Notes: a model not told the origin generated them from the letters alone. A DNA stretch of 64,000 nt from Prorocentrum cordatum (GCA_963575745.1 CAUYUJ010020692.1:1-64000); one strand, 5' to 3'. Shown: positions 1 through 11,475, counted from the first letter of the stretch. Made by a program: numbers and translations.

Positions 1-49
<49 letters not shown>

Positions 50-50
50 G
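1..50. repeat. (TTG)n microsatellite
   Basis: Uninterrupted TGT/TTG trinucleotide run that begins at or before the left edge of the window. The same unit recurs at 3901-3969. Confidence 0.95.
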
Positions 51-448
51 AATATTATTACTTCTAAAAAATAATTATTGTTGGGCCCCCTGGTGCACGC
101 CCCCCTCGCCGCGCCTAGGCCGCAGCCACATTTTCATCATTTTCGTGAGGAAGTCTCAGGCAAAACGGGGGAGTCCGGATCCGGTTGTTTTGTTGACGCC
201 CGCTTACCCTGTCAAAAAACAATATAAAATTACATGTCTTGTTCTAACATAACCAAACTTCAAGAATCCTTTTGCAAAAAATGACACGAAGTGCACACTC
301 GCGCGCGCAAGATGAAATCCTTCCAAAACCTCAGTTTTCGTAACGATTCTAACATAAAAACATGAATTATCCCGGCAAAGCAACCTAACAGCGATGTGTA
401 GGAGCATATCTGGAAGCATTCCCCTTAATATTCACATGAGAATCCAGT
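51..448. other. No gene recognised
   Basis: Mixed unique sequence. The open frames are short and have no recognisable domain. The stretch near 150-165 (GAGGAAGT, TCAGGC, AAACG) resembles the edge of the tandem repeat ending near 10350, so it may be an old dispersed-repeat fragment. Confidence 0.5.
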
Positions 449-514
449 TGTAGAATTCTGTTGTTCTCGCAGTCGCAGTCGCATTCGCGATGAAAGTCGC
501 AGTGGCAACGGCAG

Positions 515-1240
515 TCGCAGTCACAGCCTCAGCCTCAGCCTGCCTCAGCCTCAGCTTCAGCCTGCCTCAGCCTCAGCCTCAGCCTGCTTCAGCCTCAGCC
601 TCAGTCTGCCTTCAGCCTCGGCCTCAGCCTCAGCCTGCCTCAGCCTCAGCCTGCATCACATTTCGGCCTCAGCCTCAGCCGCCGTCACAGCCTCAGCCTC
701 ACCTGCCTCAGCCTCAGCCTATCAGCCTGCCCCAGGCCTCCAGCCTCAGGAGGCCTGCCTCAGCCTCAGCCTCAGCCTGCTTCAGCCTCAGCATCAGTCT
801 GACTTCAGCCTCGGCCTCAGCCTCAGCCTGCCTCAGGCTCACCCTGCATCAGCCTCAGCCTCAGCCTCAGCCTGCCTCAGCATCAGCCTGCCTCAGCCTC
901 AGCCTCAGCCTGCCTCAGCCTCAGCCTCAGCCTGCTTCAGCCTCAGCCTCAGTCTGCCTTCAGCCTCGGCCTCAGCCTCAGCCTCCTCAGCCTCAGCCTG
1001 CCTCAGCCTCAGCATCAGCCTCGGCCCTGCCTCAGCCTCAGCCTCCTCAGCCTCAGCCTCAGCCCTGCCTCAAGCCTCAGCCTCAGCCTGCCTCGCCTCA
1101 GCCTCATCTGCCTTCAAGCCCTCGACCTCAAGCCTCAGCCTTCCTAAACTCTCAGCCTTCATCAGACTGAGCCTCAGCCTAACCTGCCTCAGCAATTCAG
1201 CCTGCCTCAAGCTTCATCCTCAGCCCTGCCTCAGCCTCAG
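515..1240. repeat. CAGCCT hexanucleotide array
   Basis: About 700 bases of slightly degenerate CAGCCT repeats with occasional TGCCTCAG and TTCAGCCT variants. The six-base period leaves an open frame encoding alternating Gln-Pro or Ser-Ala. I treat that as a shadow, not a gene. Confidence 0.9.
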
Positions 1241-1247
1241 CCTCGTT

Positions 1248-1965
1248 CCTCCTCCTCCTGTGCTCTTTCCTCGCTCCTCCTCCTTCTTCCTCCTCCTCCG
1301 CCTCCTCCTCCTCCTGGTGGTCCTCGTTCTCCTTTTCCTGGTGCTCTCCCCCCCCTCCTCCTCCTCGTCCTCCTCCTCCTCCTCCTCCTCCTCCTCGTCC
1401 TCCTCCTCCTCTTCCTCCTCCTCCTCCTCCTCCTCCTCCTCCTCCTCCTCCTGGTAGTCCTCCCCCTCCCCTCCTCCTCCTCCTCCTCCTCTTCCTGGTC
1501 GCCCTCGTTCTCGTCCTCCTCGTCTTGCTCGTCCTCCTCCTCCTGGTGTTCTCTCCTCCTCCTCCTCCTCCTCCTCCTCCTCCTCCTCCTCCTCCTCCTC
1601 CTCCTCCTCCTGGTGGTCCTCGTTCTCCTCCTCCTGGTGCTCTCCCCCCCCCTCCTCCTCCTCGTCCTCCTCCTCCTCCTCCTCGTCCTCCTCCTCCTCT
1701 TCCTCCTCCTCCTCCTCCTCCTCCTCCTCCTCCTCCTCCTCCTCCTCCTCCTCCTCCTCCTCCTCCTCCTCCTCCTGGTAATCCTCCCCCTCCCCTCCTC
1801 CTCCTCCTCCTCCTCTTCCTGGTCGTCCTCCTCCTCCTGGTCGTCCTCCTCCTCCTGCTCGTCCTCCTCCTCCTCCTGCTCGTCCTTTTTCTCCTGCTCC
1901 TCCTGCTCCTCGTCCTGCTCCTGCTCGTCCTCGTCCTCCTGGTCTCGCTCGTCCTCCTCCTCGTC
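1248..1965. repeat. (CCT)n array
   Basis: Long pyrimidine tract of CCT units, broken by CGT, GGT and CTG variants. All cytosine and thymine lie on the top strand, so it could form H-DNA. Pro/Leu/Ser and, on the other strand, Arg/Glu/Gly frames are open throughout but are only repeat translation. Confidence 0.95.
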
Positions 1966-1982
1966 GTGTTCTTGCCCCTGCT

Positions 1983-2404
1983 GAAAATGTGGCCCAGGAA
2001 TGGGAGTTCTGGGAAGTCGAAGAGCACGAAGTTGCCTACAGTTGGCTACGGGCATTCAAAATGTGGCCCGGGAATGGAGTTCTGGGAACTCGAAGAGCAC
2101 GAAGTGGCCTACAGTTGGCTTCGGGCATTCAAAATGTGGCCCGGGAATGGAGTTCTGGGAACTCGAAGAGCACGAAGTGGCCTACAGTTGGCTCCGGGCA
2201 TTCAAAATGTGGCCCGGGAATGCAGTTCTGGGGACTCGAAGACCACGAAGTGGCCTACAGTTGGCTCCGGGCATTCAAAAATGTGGCCCGGGAATGGAGT
2301 GAATGGAGTTTCTGGGAAGTCCGAAGAGCACGAAAGTGGCCTACAGTTGGCTCCGGGCATTCAGATTGGCCCGGGAATGGAGTTCTGGGAGGTCGAAGAG
2401 CACG
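1983..2404. repeat. 73-bp tandem repeat, array 1
   Basis: About six units with starts near 1986, 2061, 2134, 2207 and 2281, giving a period of 73-74 bases. Unit landmarks are ATGTGGCCCGGGAATGGAG, GAAGAGCACGAAGTGG and CAGTTGGCT. The same units recur at about 3040-3330. Confidence 0.93.
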
Positions 2405-2536
2405 AAGTGTGTGACTGTTGGCTTAAAACGACTTCTGCGGCACCCTGTCCGGCACCCGCCCAGACCCCCCTGTGGAGTCATCTGCTGCTCTCTTTTGAGA
2501 CCACTAGAAACCTATCAGTCTTCGCTGTTAGGTAAA

Positions 2537-3447
2537 ATCCAGTTGTAGAATTCTGCTGTTCTCGCAGTCGTAGTCGCATTCGCGATGACAGTCGCAGCGG
2601 CAACGGCAGTCGCAGTCACAGCCTCAGCCTCAGCCTGCCTCAGCCTCAGCCTCAGCCTGCCTCGGCCTCAGCCTGCCTCAGCCTCAGCCTCAGCCTGCTT
2701 CAGCCTCAGCCTCAGTCTGCCTTCGGCCTCGGCCTCAGCCTCAGCCTGCCTCAGCCTCAGCCTGCATCAGCCTCAGCCTCAGCCTCAGCCTGCCTCAGCA
2801 TCAGCCTTCTTCAGCCTCAGCCTCAGCCTGCCTCAGCCTCAGCCTCAGTCTGCTTCAGCCTCAGCCTCAGTCTGCCTTCAGCCTCGGCCTCAGCCTCAGC
2901 CTGCCTCAGAAGCCTCACAGCCTGCCCTCGCCGCAGGCATCAAGCCTGCTTCAGCATTCCAAATTGTTGCCCAGTAAATGGAGTTCTGGGAACTAGAAGA
3001 AACACGAAGTGGCCTGAGCATTGTCTCCGGGCAATTCAAAATCATGCCCAGGAATGGCGTTCTAGGAAGCTGGTGGAAGAGGCAAAGAAGGCAACGAAGT
3101 GGCCTACAGGTTGGCTCCGGGCATTCAAGATGTGGCCCGGGAATGGAGTTCTGGGAAATCGAATAGCACGAAGTGGCCTACAGTTGGCTCCGGGCATTCA
3201 AAATGTGGCCCGGGAATGGAGTTCTGGGAAGTCGAAGAGCACGAAGTGGCCTACAGTTGGCTCCGGGCATTCAGAATGTGGCCCGGGAATGGAGTTCTGG
3301 GAGGTCGAAGAGCACGAAGTGTGTGACTGTTGGCTTAAAACGACTTCTGCGGCACCCTGTCCGGCACCCGCCCAGACCCCCCTGTGGAGTGATCTGTGCT
3401 CTCTTTTGAGTCAACTAGAAACCTATCAGTCTTCGCTCTTAGGTAAA
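2537..3447. repeat. Composite repeat, unit 2
   Basis: Second copy of the block at 449-2536. Leader from about 2537, CAGCCT array at about 2616-2930, 73-bp units at about 2980-3330, trailer at about 3315-3447. It is less than half the length of unit 1, mainly because it lacks the CCT array. Confidence 0.85.
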
Positions 3448-3900
3448 AAACCAATGGTTTTTCAAAAAAAAGTTTCAAAAATTCATCCCGCGCGCTCTTG
3501 CGGATTTCTTAGGAAACCCAATACTTTTTCAACATTTCTGTCAAACGGGCTCTTGCGAGCAACTGTTTCACGTGCTTCGAACTTCTGCAACAACGGTTGC
3601 GCGCCTGCCAGGGCCATCATCCCTGTCAAATAATACCATATTGGACACATTCGTTTTTTCTTCGCGCGCGCACGCCGTCGTCGTCGGCCGCGGGGCCCTG
3701 AATAGTAGCCACGGTCGTCCGCATGCCACGAAGTGAAGTGTCCGAACGTCATAGGGCGGGAAGCTGGGTGTGGGTGGTGGCGAAGAGTCGTTTGGAAATT
3801 TGGTAGAGCTTGAACCGGCCCCCCCACAAAGTGGGGGTATTGCCCGCCTCCTATGAAAACCCTGGCACTGGTGAGAACGGAGTGTCCCCACGTGCTAGTA
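3448..3900. other. No gene recognised
   Basis: Unique-looking sequence with short T- and A-runs and a CG-rich middle (about 3660-3700). Frames on both strands are short and show no domain. Confidence 0.5.

Positions 3901-3969
<69 letters not shown>
3901..3969. repeat. (TTG)n microsatellite
   Basis: About 23 uninterrupted TTG units. Confidence 0.97.
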
Positions 3970-5135
3970 CGAACGTAGCTGGGTGGGGTGCGGCCAGAGT
4001 AACGTCGCATTCCGTTCAGATGCGGTCTCACCGTCGATAGGGGCTGCGAGCTGCACCTCTCGAGGGCCGCTGATGGGGTTCCAGCGGGGCGGCGCCATAG
4101 TCAGATCAGGCAAGGCCTCGCCGCCGCTGGGGGCTGCGATCTGAGTGACCGAGGCCACCTCTGAGGGCTGCTGGGGAGTCCAGCGAAGCGGCGTCTCAAT
4201 CAGATCAGGCGAGACCTCGCCGTCGTTGGGGGCTGCGATCTGCGTGAGTGCGGCCACCTTTGGGGGCTGCAGGGGGTCCAGCGAAGCGACGTCTTCACCA
4301 GATCCGACGCAGCCTCGGCGTTGCTGCGCGCCGTGAGCTGCAAGCGGGTCCCCACCATCGCGGGCTGCTGTGGGATGCGGCGGGGCGACGTTTTGTTCAG
4401 GTGGGGTGAGGCCTCGTCTTCGCTGAAGGTTGCGGACTGCGAAGCCGTCGCCGCCTTCGAGGGCTGCTGGGGGGTCCACCGGAGTGACGTTGTATTCAGA
4501 TCAGACGAAACCTCGCCGTCGCTGGGGGCTGCGATTTGCGGAGTTGCCGCTACTTTCGAGGGCTACTGGGGGTTGTCCAGCGAAGTGACGTCTTATTCAG
4601 ATCAGACGTGACATCGCCGTTGCTGGGGGTTGCGATCTGAGTGACCGTCGCCACTCTCTAGGGTTGTTGGGGAGTCCAGCGGAGCGACGTCTTATTCAGA
4701 TCAGATGCGGGCTCGCCGTCGCTGCCTGCTGCGGACTGCGACATTGTCGCAACATTCGAGGGCCGCGGGTGAGTCAGCGGATTGACGTCGTATTCAGATC
4801 AGGTGGGACATCGCAGTCGCTGGCTGATTGCGACGTGCAAAACCGTCGCCACATTCGAGGGCTGCTGCGGGGTGCAGCGGGTTGGCGTCTTATGGATATG
4901 TGATGCAACCTGGTCGTCGCTGGGATTTGCGAGCTTCGAAATTGACCCCAAGTTCGAAGGCTGCTGGGTGGTCCAGCGGAGCGACGTCTCATTCAGATCA
5001 GATGAGACCTCGGTGTCGCTACGGGCTGCGACATGAGAGCGTGTCCAGACTTTCGAAGGCTTCCGGGGGTGTCGGGCGGATTGATGTCTCAGTCCGATCA
5101 GATGAGACCTCGCCGTTGCTTGGGGCTGCGGGCCC
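3970..5135. repeat. ~100-bp satellite array, left locus
   Basis: Roughly 11 diverged units with a period of 99-101 bases (for example GCGATCTG at 4136 and 4235). Shared landmarks are GGGGGCTGCGATCTG, a CGTCGCCAC box, TTCGAGGGCTGCTGGGG, TCCAGCG, GACGTC and TCAGATCAG...GACCTCGCC. The landmark order is the same in the 102-bp array at 48059-50510, so both belong to one satellite family. Open frames across it are repeat translation. Confidence 0.9.
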
Positions 5136-5257
5136 TGTCTTGGCCGAATCGCAGGTTTACAACCCGCTCGGCCCTCGCGGGCATCCGGTCACGCGCGCTG
5201 GCGTTGTCATGTCCCGCGCCGGGGTCCTTGACGTCCACGGCCTGCCAGGGCCGGACC

Positions 5258-5449
5258 ATGCGCCACGGAACCACTGTCGACACCAGGTGCACGGACGCGG
5301 AGGACCTGGACGCCATTTGGATGTATTTTTACGCGATGTTGTCCAGGGCGACGGCTGTGGACAACCAGCTGATGATACGCGACCACGGCCTTGATTTCCT
5401 TTTCCCGCGGACCGCCTGCAGAGCAGGCGACGCGGTTGCAAGCGTGTAG
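5258..5449 (+). CDS. Candidate coding exon, unknown protein
   Basis: From ATG 5258 the frame encodes 63 residues and ends in TAG. The composition is more protein-like than its surroundings, with an acidic start (DAEDLDAIW), an aromatic helix-like part (MYFYAMLSRATAV) and no internal repeat. I do not recognise a family. It may be the last exon of a spliced gene, or a chance frame. Weak call. Confidence 0.27.
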   Translation: MRHGTTVDTRCTDAEDLDAIWMYFYAMLSRATAVDNQLMIRDHGLDFLFPRTACRAGDAVASV

Positions 5450-6179
5450 ATCCAGCATTTCAAGGCGCAGCAAGGAGGCGGAGGAGCTGGCGGGCGAGCT
5501 AGGCATCGCTCGCTTATTGCGCTCGTTATGAAACGCTGTTCGTGTGGAGCGCTTGAGCGTTTGGCTGGGGCCGCTCTTCGTATCCAGCGCACCCTTGCAA
5601 AATGATCTCCAACTCCTTCCTTTATCCTGCCTGATTCGCTGTTGCCCTCTTCCTCTTTCCACCGCCTCCTTGCTGCCGCCGCGCTGATTTTTCGCCTTTC
5701 CCTTCCCCCCACCGCGTCCTTTTCCTGCCCGTCGTTCCCGCCCGCATTGCCTCTCCGAGCCAGGGGTTTCAGTTATCGTCCTTGGTTGCTGTCGTGCGAA
5801 TCGTGCAGCGCGCGCGCATCCCATGTAGTTTGCTGACGGTTGTTACATTCTCATCAGCCATCGCAGCGTGGGCCACCGAACTTGGTCACGTGATGCGAAT
5901 GGGTTGGGTGCGTCACAGGGCGATTGCATTTTGATGCCCTCATCTCTCGCTCGCTTTCCTGCCCGTTTCCTCGTTGGTCCCCGCTTCCTTCTTCAGTTGC
6001 CGTATGCGTCCCGTTGTCTGCTTGCGTTGCTGCTTTCCGCGCGTTGCAGCTGTTCGATCCGCCCCGGTATGGCGGCCGGTACGGTGCGGCTCTTTCGTGT
6101 GCAACCTTTCTTCCAGAGTCTGAGCGCACTTCGCGGAGTATTGGTCATTCGTTTGGCGGGGGGAAGCTTTCCTGAAACT
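5450..6179. other. No gene recognised, pyrimidine-rich
   Basis: GC- and pyrimidine-rich sequence with many short frames. It could be an intron between the candidate exons on either side, but no splice pair can be fixed. Confidence 0.4.
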
Positions 6180-6354
6180 TTCAGGAGGGGGGATGCTGGC
6201 ACAAGGCAAGTACGACGTGTGCATCGCAGGCGCAGGCAACGAGTATTACCTTCTGAAGATCGGCGCCAACCGCACCCACGGCGCGAACAGCGCCACCACC
6301 GTGCCCATGGAGTTCCATCGCCGAATCAAGCAACAAAGAGAGAGAGAGAGAGAA
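6180..6354 (+). CDS. Candidate coding exon, unknown protein
   Basis: A TTTCAG acceptor-like site at 6174-6179 precedes a frame with ATG 6193 and residues such as KYDVCIAGAGNEYYLLKIG and HGANSATTVPMEFHRRI. It then runs into a GA microsatellite. The composition is balanced and not repeat-derived. No family recognised. Same strand as the candidate at 5258-5449, so they could belong to one gene. Confidence 0.28.
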
Positions 6355-6385
6355 AGAAACAAAGAAAGAGAGAACGAGGGAGATA
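6336..6385. repeat. (GA)n purine tract
   Basis: AGAG/AAAG purine run on the top strand, followed by a CTC/TCC-rich pyrimidine stretch to about 6560. Confidence 0.85.
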
Positions 6386-6753
6386 TAAAGGGTCAATAAG
6401 CTGCTTCATTCCCCTTTTTTTATTTTTGTCGCCATCCTTTTTGTCCTCGATCTTCTCGTCCTCGTCCTCGTCGTCCTCCTCCTCCTTCTCCTCGTCATCC
6501 TTGTCCCTCCATAGTCCTTCACCTCATATTCCTCCCTCTCCTCGTCGTGGCCCTCCCCTGTCTCCACATCCTTATCACCATGCTCTTGCAGTATCCTCTT
6601 CCCCTCCTCCCCTATACACTCCTTCTCCTTCCATTCGTCCCTCCTCGCCCCTCCGCCCTCGTCTTCCCTAAGAAACGGGCTGGACCCGCAGGAAACGTCT
6701 CCTCCATGTTCCGGGAACCTCTCTCCTCCGTCCCCCCGCTCCTCCAACCTGAA

Positions 6754-6906
6754 GTCGGGCCTGTCCCTCTACAGGAGGAATAATTCCAAGTAGTCGAACA
6801 CTAGTCTGAGGACAATTGTTTAACTATCTTTGAACATTTTGGGGATAATTTTGGGGTATTTCCAATTTTTCGCTCAAAATCCCCCTGTAAGGGGACAGGC
6901 CCGAAC
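6754..6906. repeat. Short inverted-repeat element
   Basis: Left arm at 6754-6785 (GTCGGGCCTGTCCC, CTACAGG) and right arm at 6876-6906 (CCCCTGTA, GGGGACAGGCCCG) are imperfect reverse complements of about 30 bases around a ~90-base AT-richer centre. A related right arm is at 12313-12341. This fits a MITE-like or foldback element. Confidence 0.55.
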
Positions 6907-7560
6907 TGACTCCAACCCCCCCAACATGTCCGACAGCCTCGGATCAGCTCCGAGGGAGCTCCGAAGGCCTCCAAGCCGTCCTGACCTCCTCGATGCAGCC
7001 ACGAGCCTGAAAAAACGGCCCCCGATGGAGCGAGCCACCCGAGCACATGCTCGTCGGCTGCTCGCCTAGCCCTTCGCAGAGCACGGCCGTGCTGCACCAA
7101 GGAGCAGACTTGGGAGATCTGGAGCAGCAAGCAGTGTCAACCCCTGGAGCAGTAGCGGGGGGAAGGAGCGGAGGAGAGAATGGGAGGAGTGGGCACCTCG
7201 GTTCCTGCATGCCGAACTCGGTACATTGCCTGTTCTGAATGATCGGCGCCGGCGTGGTCGCAACACCTGCTGAGGTCATCGTTCCAATGCAGCGGCGGTC
7301 TGCGCTGAGATCGCTGGTGTGTCGGCTGCAGCTGCCGAAAAGGGGCGCCCGCTTCGAGGCCGAGAAGCGCAGAGAGGGCCTCCGCCTCGATTGTTCCGAG
7401 ACGGTGGAGGCCTGGGATGTCCGGAGGCTTCCAGACCTCTGAATGGCGACGTGGTGCAGAGTCACGACGCCGGAGATCTGGCAACAGTCAAGACGCCGAA
7501 TGGGGGCGGGTGAAGGATTGTAGTGGAGACGCGCACTGCTCAATGGAGAAGCGCCGTGCA
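6907..7560. other. No gene recognised
   Basis: GC-rich sequence with overlapping short frames on both strands. None has a domain or a clear advantage over the others. Confidence 0.45.
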
Positions 7561-7564
7561 AGAC

Positions 7565-8010
7565 GCGGGCCTGGAGGAGCAGGAGAAGGAAGGGGGGAAG
7601 AAAGAGGAAGTAGGGGAAATCAGGAGGGGGAGGGGGAGGAGGAGGGGGGGGGAGGAGGAGGACGAGGAGAAGGAGGAGGAGGGAAAGGACGAGGAGGAGG
7701 AGGAGGGAGAGGAGGAGGAGGAGGAGGAGGAGGAGGGGCTCTGGTTTCCGGGCCGTTCCCTGGACCTGGGTCGGGAGACCTGGTCGTGGCCCGCCGTGGC
7801 CACGGCGGGGTTTCCCGACCCGGGAGGAATTCGGTAAGGTATGCGGCCAAGATGTCTCGACGCGCAAGGCACGCTCCCACCCAACAGGAGAGGAGGAGGA
7901 GGAGGAGGGGAGGAGGAGGAGGAGGAGGAGGGAGGAGGAGGAGGAGGCGGAGGCGGAGGCGGAGAGGAGGAGGAGGAGGAGGAGAGGAGATGGAGGAGGA
8001 GAAAGAAGAG
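7565..8010. repeat. (GGA)n array with internal unique segment
   Basis: GGA/GGAGG repeats at about 7565-7735 and 7892-8010 flank a ~150-base unique segment. That segment ends in GACGCGCAAG...CACCCAA...AGGAG just before the second array. The same join sequence precedes the GGA array at 9033. Confidence 0.9.
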
Positions 8011-8025
8011 GAATAGTAGTAGTAG

Positions 8026-8064
<39 letters not shown>

Positions 8065-8213
8065 TAGTAGTAGTAGTAGTAGTAGTAGTAATAGTAGTAG
8101 TAAGTAGTAGTAGTAGTAGTAGTAGTAATCGTAGTAGTAGTAGTTAGTAGTAGTAGTAGTAGTAGTAGTTAGTAGTAGTAGTAGTAGTAGTAGTAGTAAT
8201 CGTAGTAGTAATC

Positions 8214-8270
<57 letters not shown>

Positions 8271-8275
8271 ACAAT
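8011..8275. repeat. (TAG)n microsatellite
   Basis: TAG/AGT trinucleotide array with a few TAA and ATCG interruptions. Confidence 0.96.
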
Positions 8276-8326
8276 CATACTAATATCAGTGATAACAATA
8301 ATAACAATACTAATAATGATGATGAT

Positions 8327-8357
<31 letters not shown>

Positions 8358-8728
8358 ATGTTGATGCTGATAATAATAATGATAATGATAATGATACGGA
8401 TGATAATTATATTAATAGTAATCATAATATGAATAATAGAATTAATCACCAAACTAATAATATTAACAATGATAATAACCATGCTAATAATAACAATACT
8501 AATAAGCATAATACCAATAATGATAATAATAATAATGATACTACTAGTACTAATACTCATCATAATAATAATAACAACAATATTAATAATGATAAGAATA
8601 ATAATAATAATACTGATGATGAGAGTAGTAATGATAATACTACTAGTAATAATAATAATAATAAGAATAATAGTACTAATACGAATAATAATAGTAATAC
8701 GAAGAAGAGGACGAAGAATAATAATAAG
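8276..8728. repeat. Degenerate AAT/GAT trinucleotide array
   Basis: AT-rich stretch of AAT, GAT, ACT and AAC triplets in loose trinucleotide register, strikingly AT-rich for this window. It reads as an aged trinucleotide array. The Asn-rich and Ile-rich frames are by-products. Confidence 0.85.
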
Positions 8729-8805
8729 AAGAAAAGGAGGAGGAGGAGGAGGAGGAGGAGGAGGAGGAGGGAGGATCAGGTGGAGGAGGAGGAGGAGGAG
8801 GAACA
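8729..8805. repeat. (GGA)n array
   Basis: GGA repeats continuing the compound microsatellite block. Confidence 0.92.
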
Positions 8806-9032
8806 GCAGTATGTGGCCAGGTATGCCTCCGGGCCCTGGAGGATTCCTTCTCTGAAGGGGGCGGCGGTGATATCCAGGGCCAAAAGCCTCATCAGGTGTT
8901 CCACCAGGTCTTCAGACCCTGGATCCCTTCCCACAGGATTCCTTGTCCACTGCCCTCGCCGAAGCCTGGCGCTCCGCCAGCTCTGACCCACTGCGCTGCG
9001 GCGCGACGCGCAAGCCACGTTGCCACCCAAAA

Positions 9033-9555
9033 GGAGAGGAGGAGGAGGAGGAGGAGGAGGAGGAGGAGGAGGAGGAGGAGGAGGAGGAGGAGGAGGAGGG
9101 AGGAGGAGGAGGAGGAAGGCAGGAGGAGGAGGAGGAGGAGGAGGAGGAGGAGGAGGAGGAGGAGGAGGAGGAGGAGGAGGAGGGGAGGAGGGGAGGAGGG
9201 AGGGAGGAGGGAGGAGGAGGGGAGAAAGGAGGAGGGAGGAATCGGAGGAGGAATAGGAGGTGGCGGAGGAGGAGGAGGAGGAAGAGGAAGAGGGGAGGAG
9301 GAGTAGGAGGAGGGAGGAAGAGGAGAGGAAGGAGGAGGAAGAGGAGGGAGGAGGGAGGAGGGCGGAGGCAGGAGGGAGGAGGGAGGAGGTGGAGGGAGGT
9401 GGCGGGAGGGAGGGGGCCGGAGGGAGGAGGAGGAGGAGGAGGAAGAGGAGGGAGGAGGGAGGAGGAAGGAGGGATGGAGGATGGACGGAGGAGGATGGAA
9501 GGGGAGGAGGAGGAGGAGGAGGAGGAGGAGGAGGAGGAGGAGGAGGAGAAGCAGG
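9033..9555. repeat. (GGA)n array
   Basis: Over 500 bases of GGA with AGGG and GGAAG variants. The left boundary (GCGACGCGCAAG, CCACCCAA, AGGAG) matches the boundary at about 7857-7892. Confidence 0.95.
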
Positions 9556-9576
9556 AGGAGGACCAGTGCAAACCTA

Positions 9577-9904
9577 AGAGTTATCAACGATGATGGAATT
9601 CACCTCCCTTCAAGCTCCCTCTTCATAGACCCCATACAACGGTTCATTTCCATTGAGGGAACTGCTTCGTTGGAAGACAACCATTTGAAGACCCTGAAGC
9701 ATGTCAAAACATGGCTCTCGGGATTTCAGCGCCACGGATCAACGTGACTGCTGCGTCTTAACGATCCGGAGTCGTGCCTGAACGACCGTGTTGGGACTTC
9801 AAGACCGCGAATCAACATACCCGTTGTGCCCGCGTAGTCCAGAATCCTTCCAAACACCATTACTGGTACGCTGATCATGGGAGTGCGTGAAGCTTTTGCG
9901 AGCT
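9577..9904. other. No gene recognised
   Basis: Unique-looking, less GC-rich sequence with short frames only. No domain or repeat seen. Confidence 0.5.
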
Positions 9905-10330
9905 TCTAGAACGAATGTGTGCGGCGCTCAGGCGAGAGCCACGTTTTGAAAAGGAATCGTCTTCAATCCGTGAAGGCACATATTTAAAACGAGTGTGCGC
10001 GGCGCTAACGCGAGAGCCACATTTTGAAAACGACCCGAAAAGGAACCGCCCTCAATCCGTGGAGTTCTTGCAAATTGTTAATAATAATGTGCGCGGCGCT
10101 CAGGCGAAAGCCACATTTTGAAAACGACCCGCCCTTAATCCGTGAAGTTCTTGAAAATTTGGAAAAAGAATGTGCGCGGCGCCAAGGCGAGAGCCACATT
10201 TTGAAAACGACCGCCCTCAATTCGTGAAGCTCTTGCAAAAGTTGAAAACGAATGTGCGCGGCGCTAAGGCGAGAACCACATTTTGAATACCACCCGCCCT
10301 CCATCTGTGAAATTGTTTTCATTTTCAACT
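9905..10330. repeat. ~82-bp tandem repeat
   Basis: Five diverged units, with GTGCGCGGCGC near 9917, 9992, 10089, 10172 and 10254. Landmarks are GGCGAGAGCCACATTTTGAA, ACGACCCGCCCTC, AATCCGTGAAG and TTCTTGCAAA. A single related unit is near 11300-11345 and a weaker one near 42540-42590. Confidence 0.9.
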
Positions 10331-10433
10331 TCAGAGTCGTACATGGTGAGGAAGTATCAGGCGAAACGCCCGGCCCGCCCTCAAAATTGGCCGTCGGGGT
10401 GTGACAGGGAGAAGTGATTCATAAGGAAAGGGA

Positions 10434-10560
10434 ATGGGGGAGGAGGAGGAGGAGGAGGAGGGGAGGAGGAGGAGAGGAGGAGGAGGTGAGGAGGAAGAGA
10501 GGAGGAGGAGGGGGGGGGGAAGGGGGAGGGGGAGGGGGAGGGGGGAGGGGAGAGGAGGAC
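10434..10560. repeat. (GGA)n array
   Basis: GGA and GGGGGA repeats. The ~55 bases to the right (10586-10640, TCTGACATCCTACCCCTCC, CTCTAT) recur to the right of the GGA array ending near 41850, at 41894-41960. Confidence 0.93.
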
Positions 10561-10675
10561 AAGTTAGATGCGCTCGCGCCAACATCTGACATCCTACCCC
10601 TCCCTCCCATCCCTTACCATGGCGCTGATTTTCTCTATCCGCGGACGCGTGTCGTAGCGGACCTGTGGCTCCGCG

Positions 10676-11165
10676 CGCGTGTGCGTAGTGGGTGGTGGTG
10701 CGCGTGCGTGCGTGCGTGCGTGTGTGCGTGGTTGTGGTTGTTGTGGTGGTGGTGTGTATGTGTGTGTATGTGTGTGTGTGTGCGTGTGTGCGCGTGTGCA
10801 GTGGTGTGACGTGGTGTGGCGTCTTGGTGGTTTGGTGGTGCGCCAGGTGCGTACTTGCGTGATGGCGGTGGTGGTGGTGGCGGTGGTGGTGTGTGTGCGT
10901 GTGTGTGTCTATGTGTGTGTGTGTGCGTGTGTGTGTGTGCGTGTGTATGTATGTGTGTGTGCGTGCGTGCGTGCGTGCGTGTGTGTCTGTGTGTGCGCGC
11001 GTGCGATGTGGTGTGACGCGGTGTAGCGTGGTGGTGGTGGGTGGGGTAGTGCGGTGGTGGTGGCGGTGCGCGGTGGTGGTGCGCGTGCGTGCGTGCGTGC
11101 GTTGGTGGGTGGAAGTGGCGGTGGGTGTGCGTGCGGCGGGGCGGTGCGTGGTGCGGCGCGGTGGT
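10676..11165. repeat. Compound TG / GTGC microsatellite
   Basis: Alternating purine-pyrimidine DNA made of GTGT, GCGT and GTGG units, able in principle to form Z-DNA. Cys-Val and Thr-His frames are repeat translation. Confidence 0.93.
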
Positions 11166-11475
11166 GGCGGGCGGATGAGCGCGCGAGAAAGAGGCCCGCG
11201 CTGGGGCGAAAACGCCATCCTGAACGACGGAGGCAAGACACCGATCTGAAAATGAAGCCCACGCTGCAGCCGGAGCACGATTCGGAACGATTCGGGAGCA
11301 GAAATGAGACCGGCGCCTCAGCGAGAGCAGCATTTTGAAAAAAACGCAGGCGAAAACCCAAGTCCGGGGAATCGTGTGTGTAAAAAACCGTACGCGGGGG
11401 GGGGGGGGGGGGGGGGGCGAATAGGCAAAAGACGTCATCAGGGGAAGCGGGAGAGTAGTATCCATATCGAGTAAT
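11166..11475. other. No gene; poly-G tract inside
   Basis: Contains a single unit related to the 82-bp repeat (about 11300-11345) and a run of over 20 G at about 11396-11417. Nothing coding recognised. Confidence 0.6.

Larger units (their letters stand above)
449..2536. repeat. Composite repeat, unit 1
   Basis: First of two adjacent copies of a compound block. Each starts with the same ~70-base leader (TAGAATTCTG, TTCTCGCAGTCG, GCATTCGCGATGA). A CAGCCT hexanucleotide array and a 73-bp tandem array follow. Each ends in the same ~130-base trailer (GTGTGTGACTGTTGGC, CCTGTCCGGCACCCG, CCTATCAGTCTTCGCT). Unit 1 additionally holds a CCT array. The long Pro/Ser/Ala-rich or Arg/Gly-rich frames here are by-products of the repeats. 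Confidence 0.85.

Noticed and set aside
490-2535. Gln/Pro/Ser/Ala-, Pro/Leu- and Arg/Gly-rich frames
   Set aside because: Direct translation of CAGCCT and CCT repeats.
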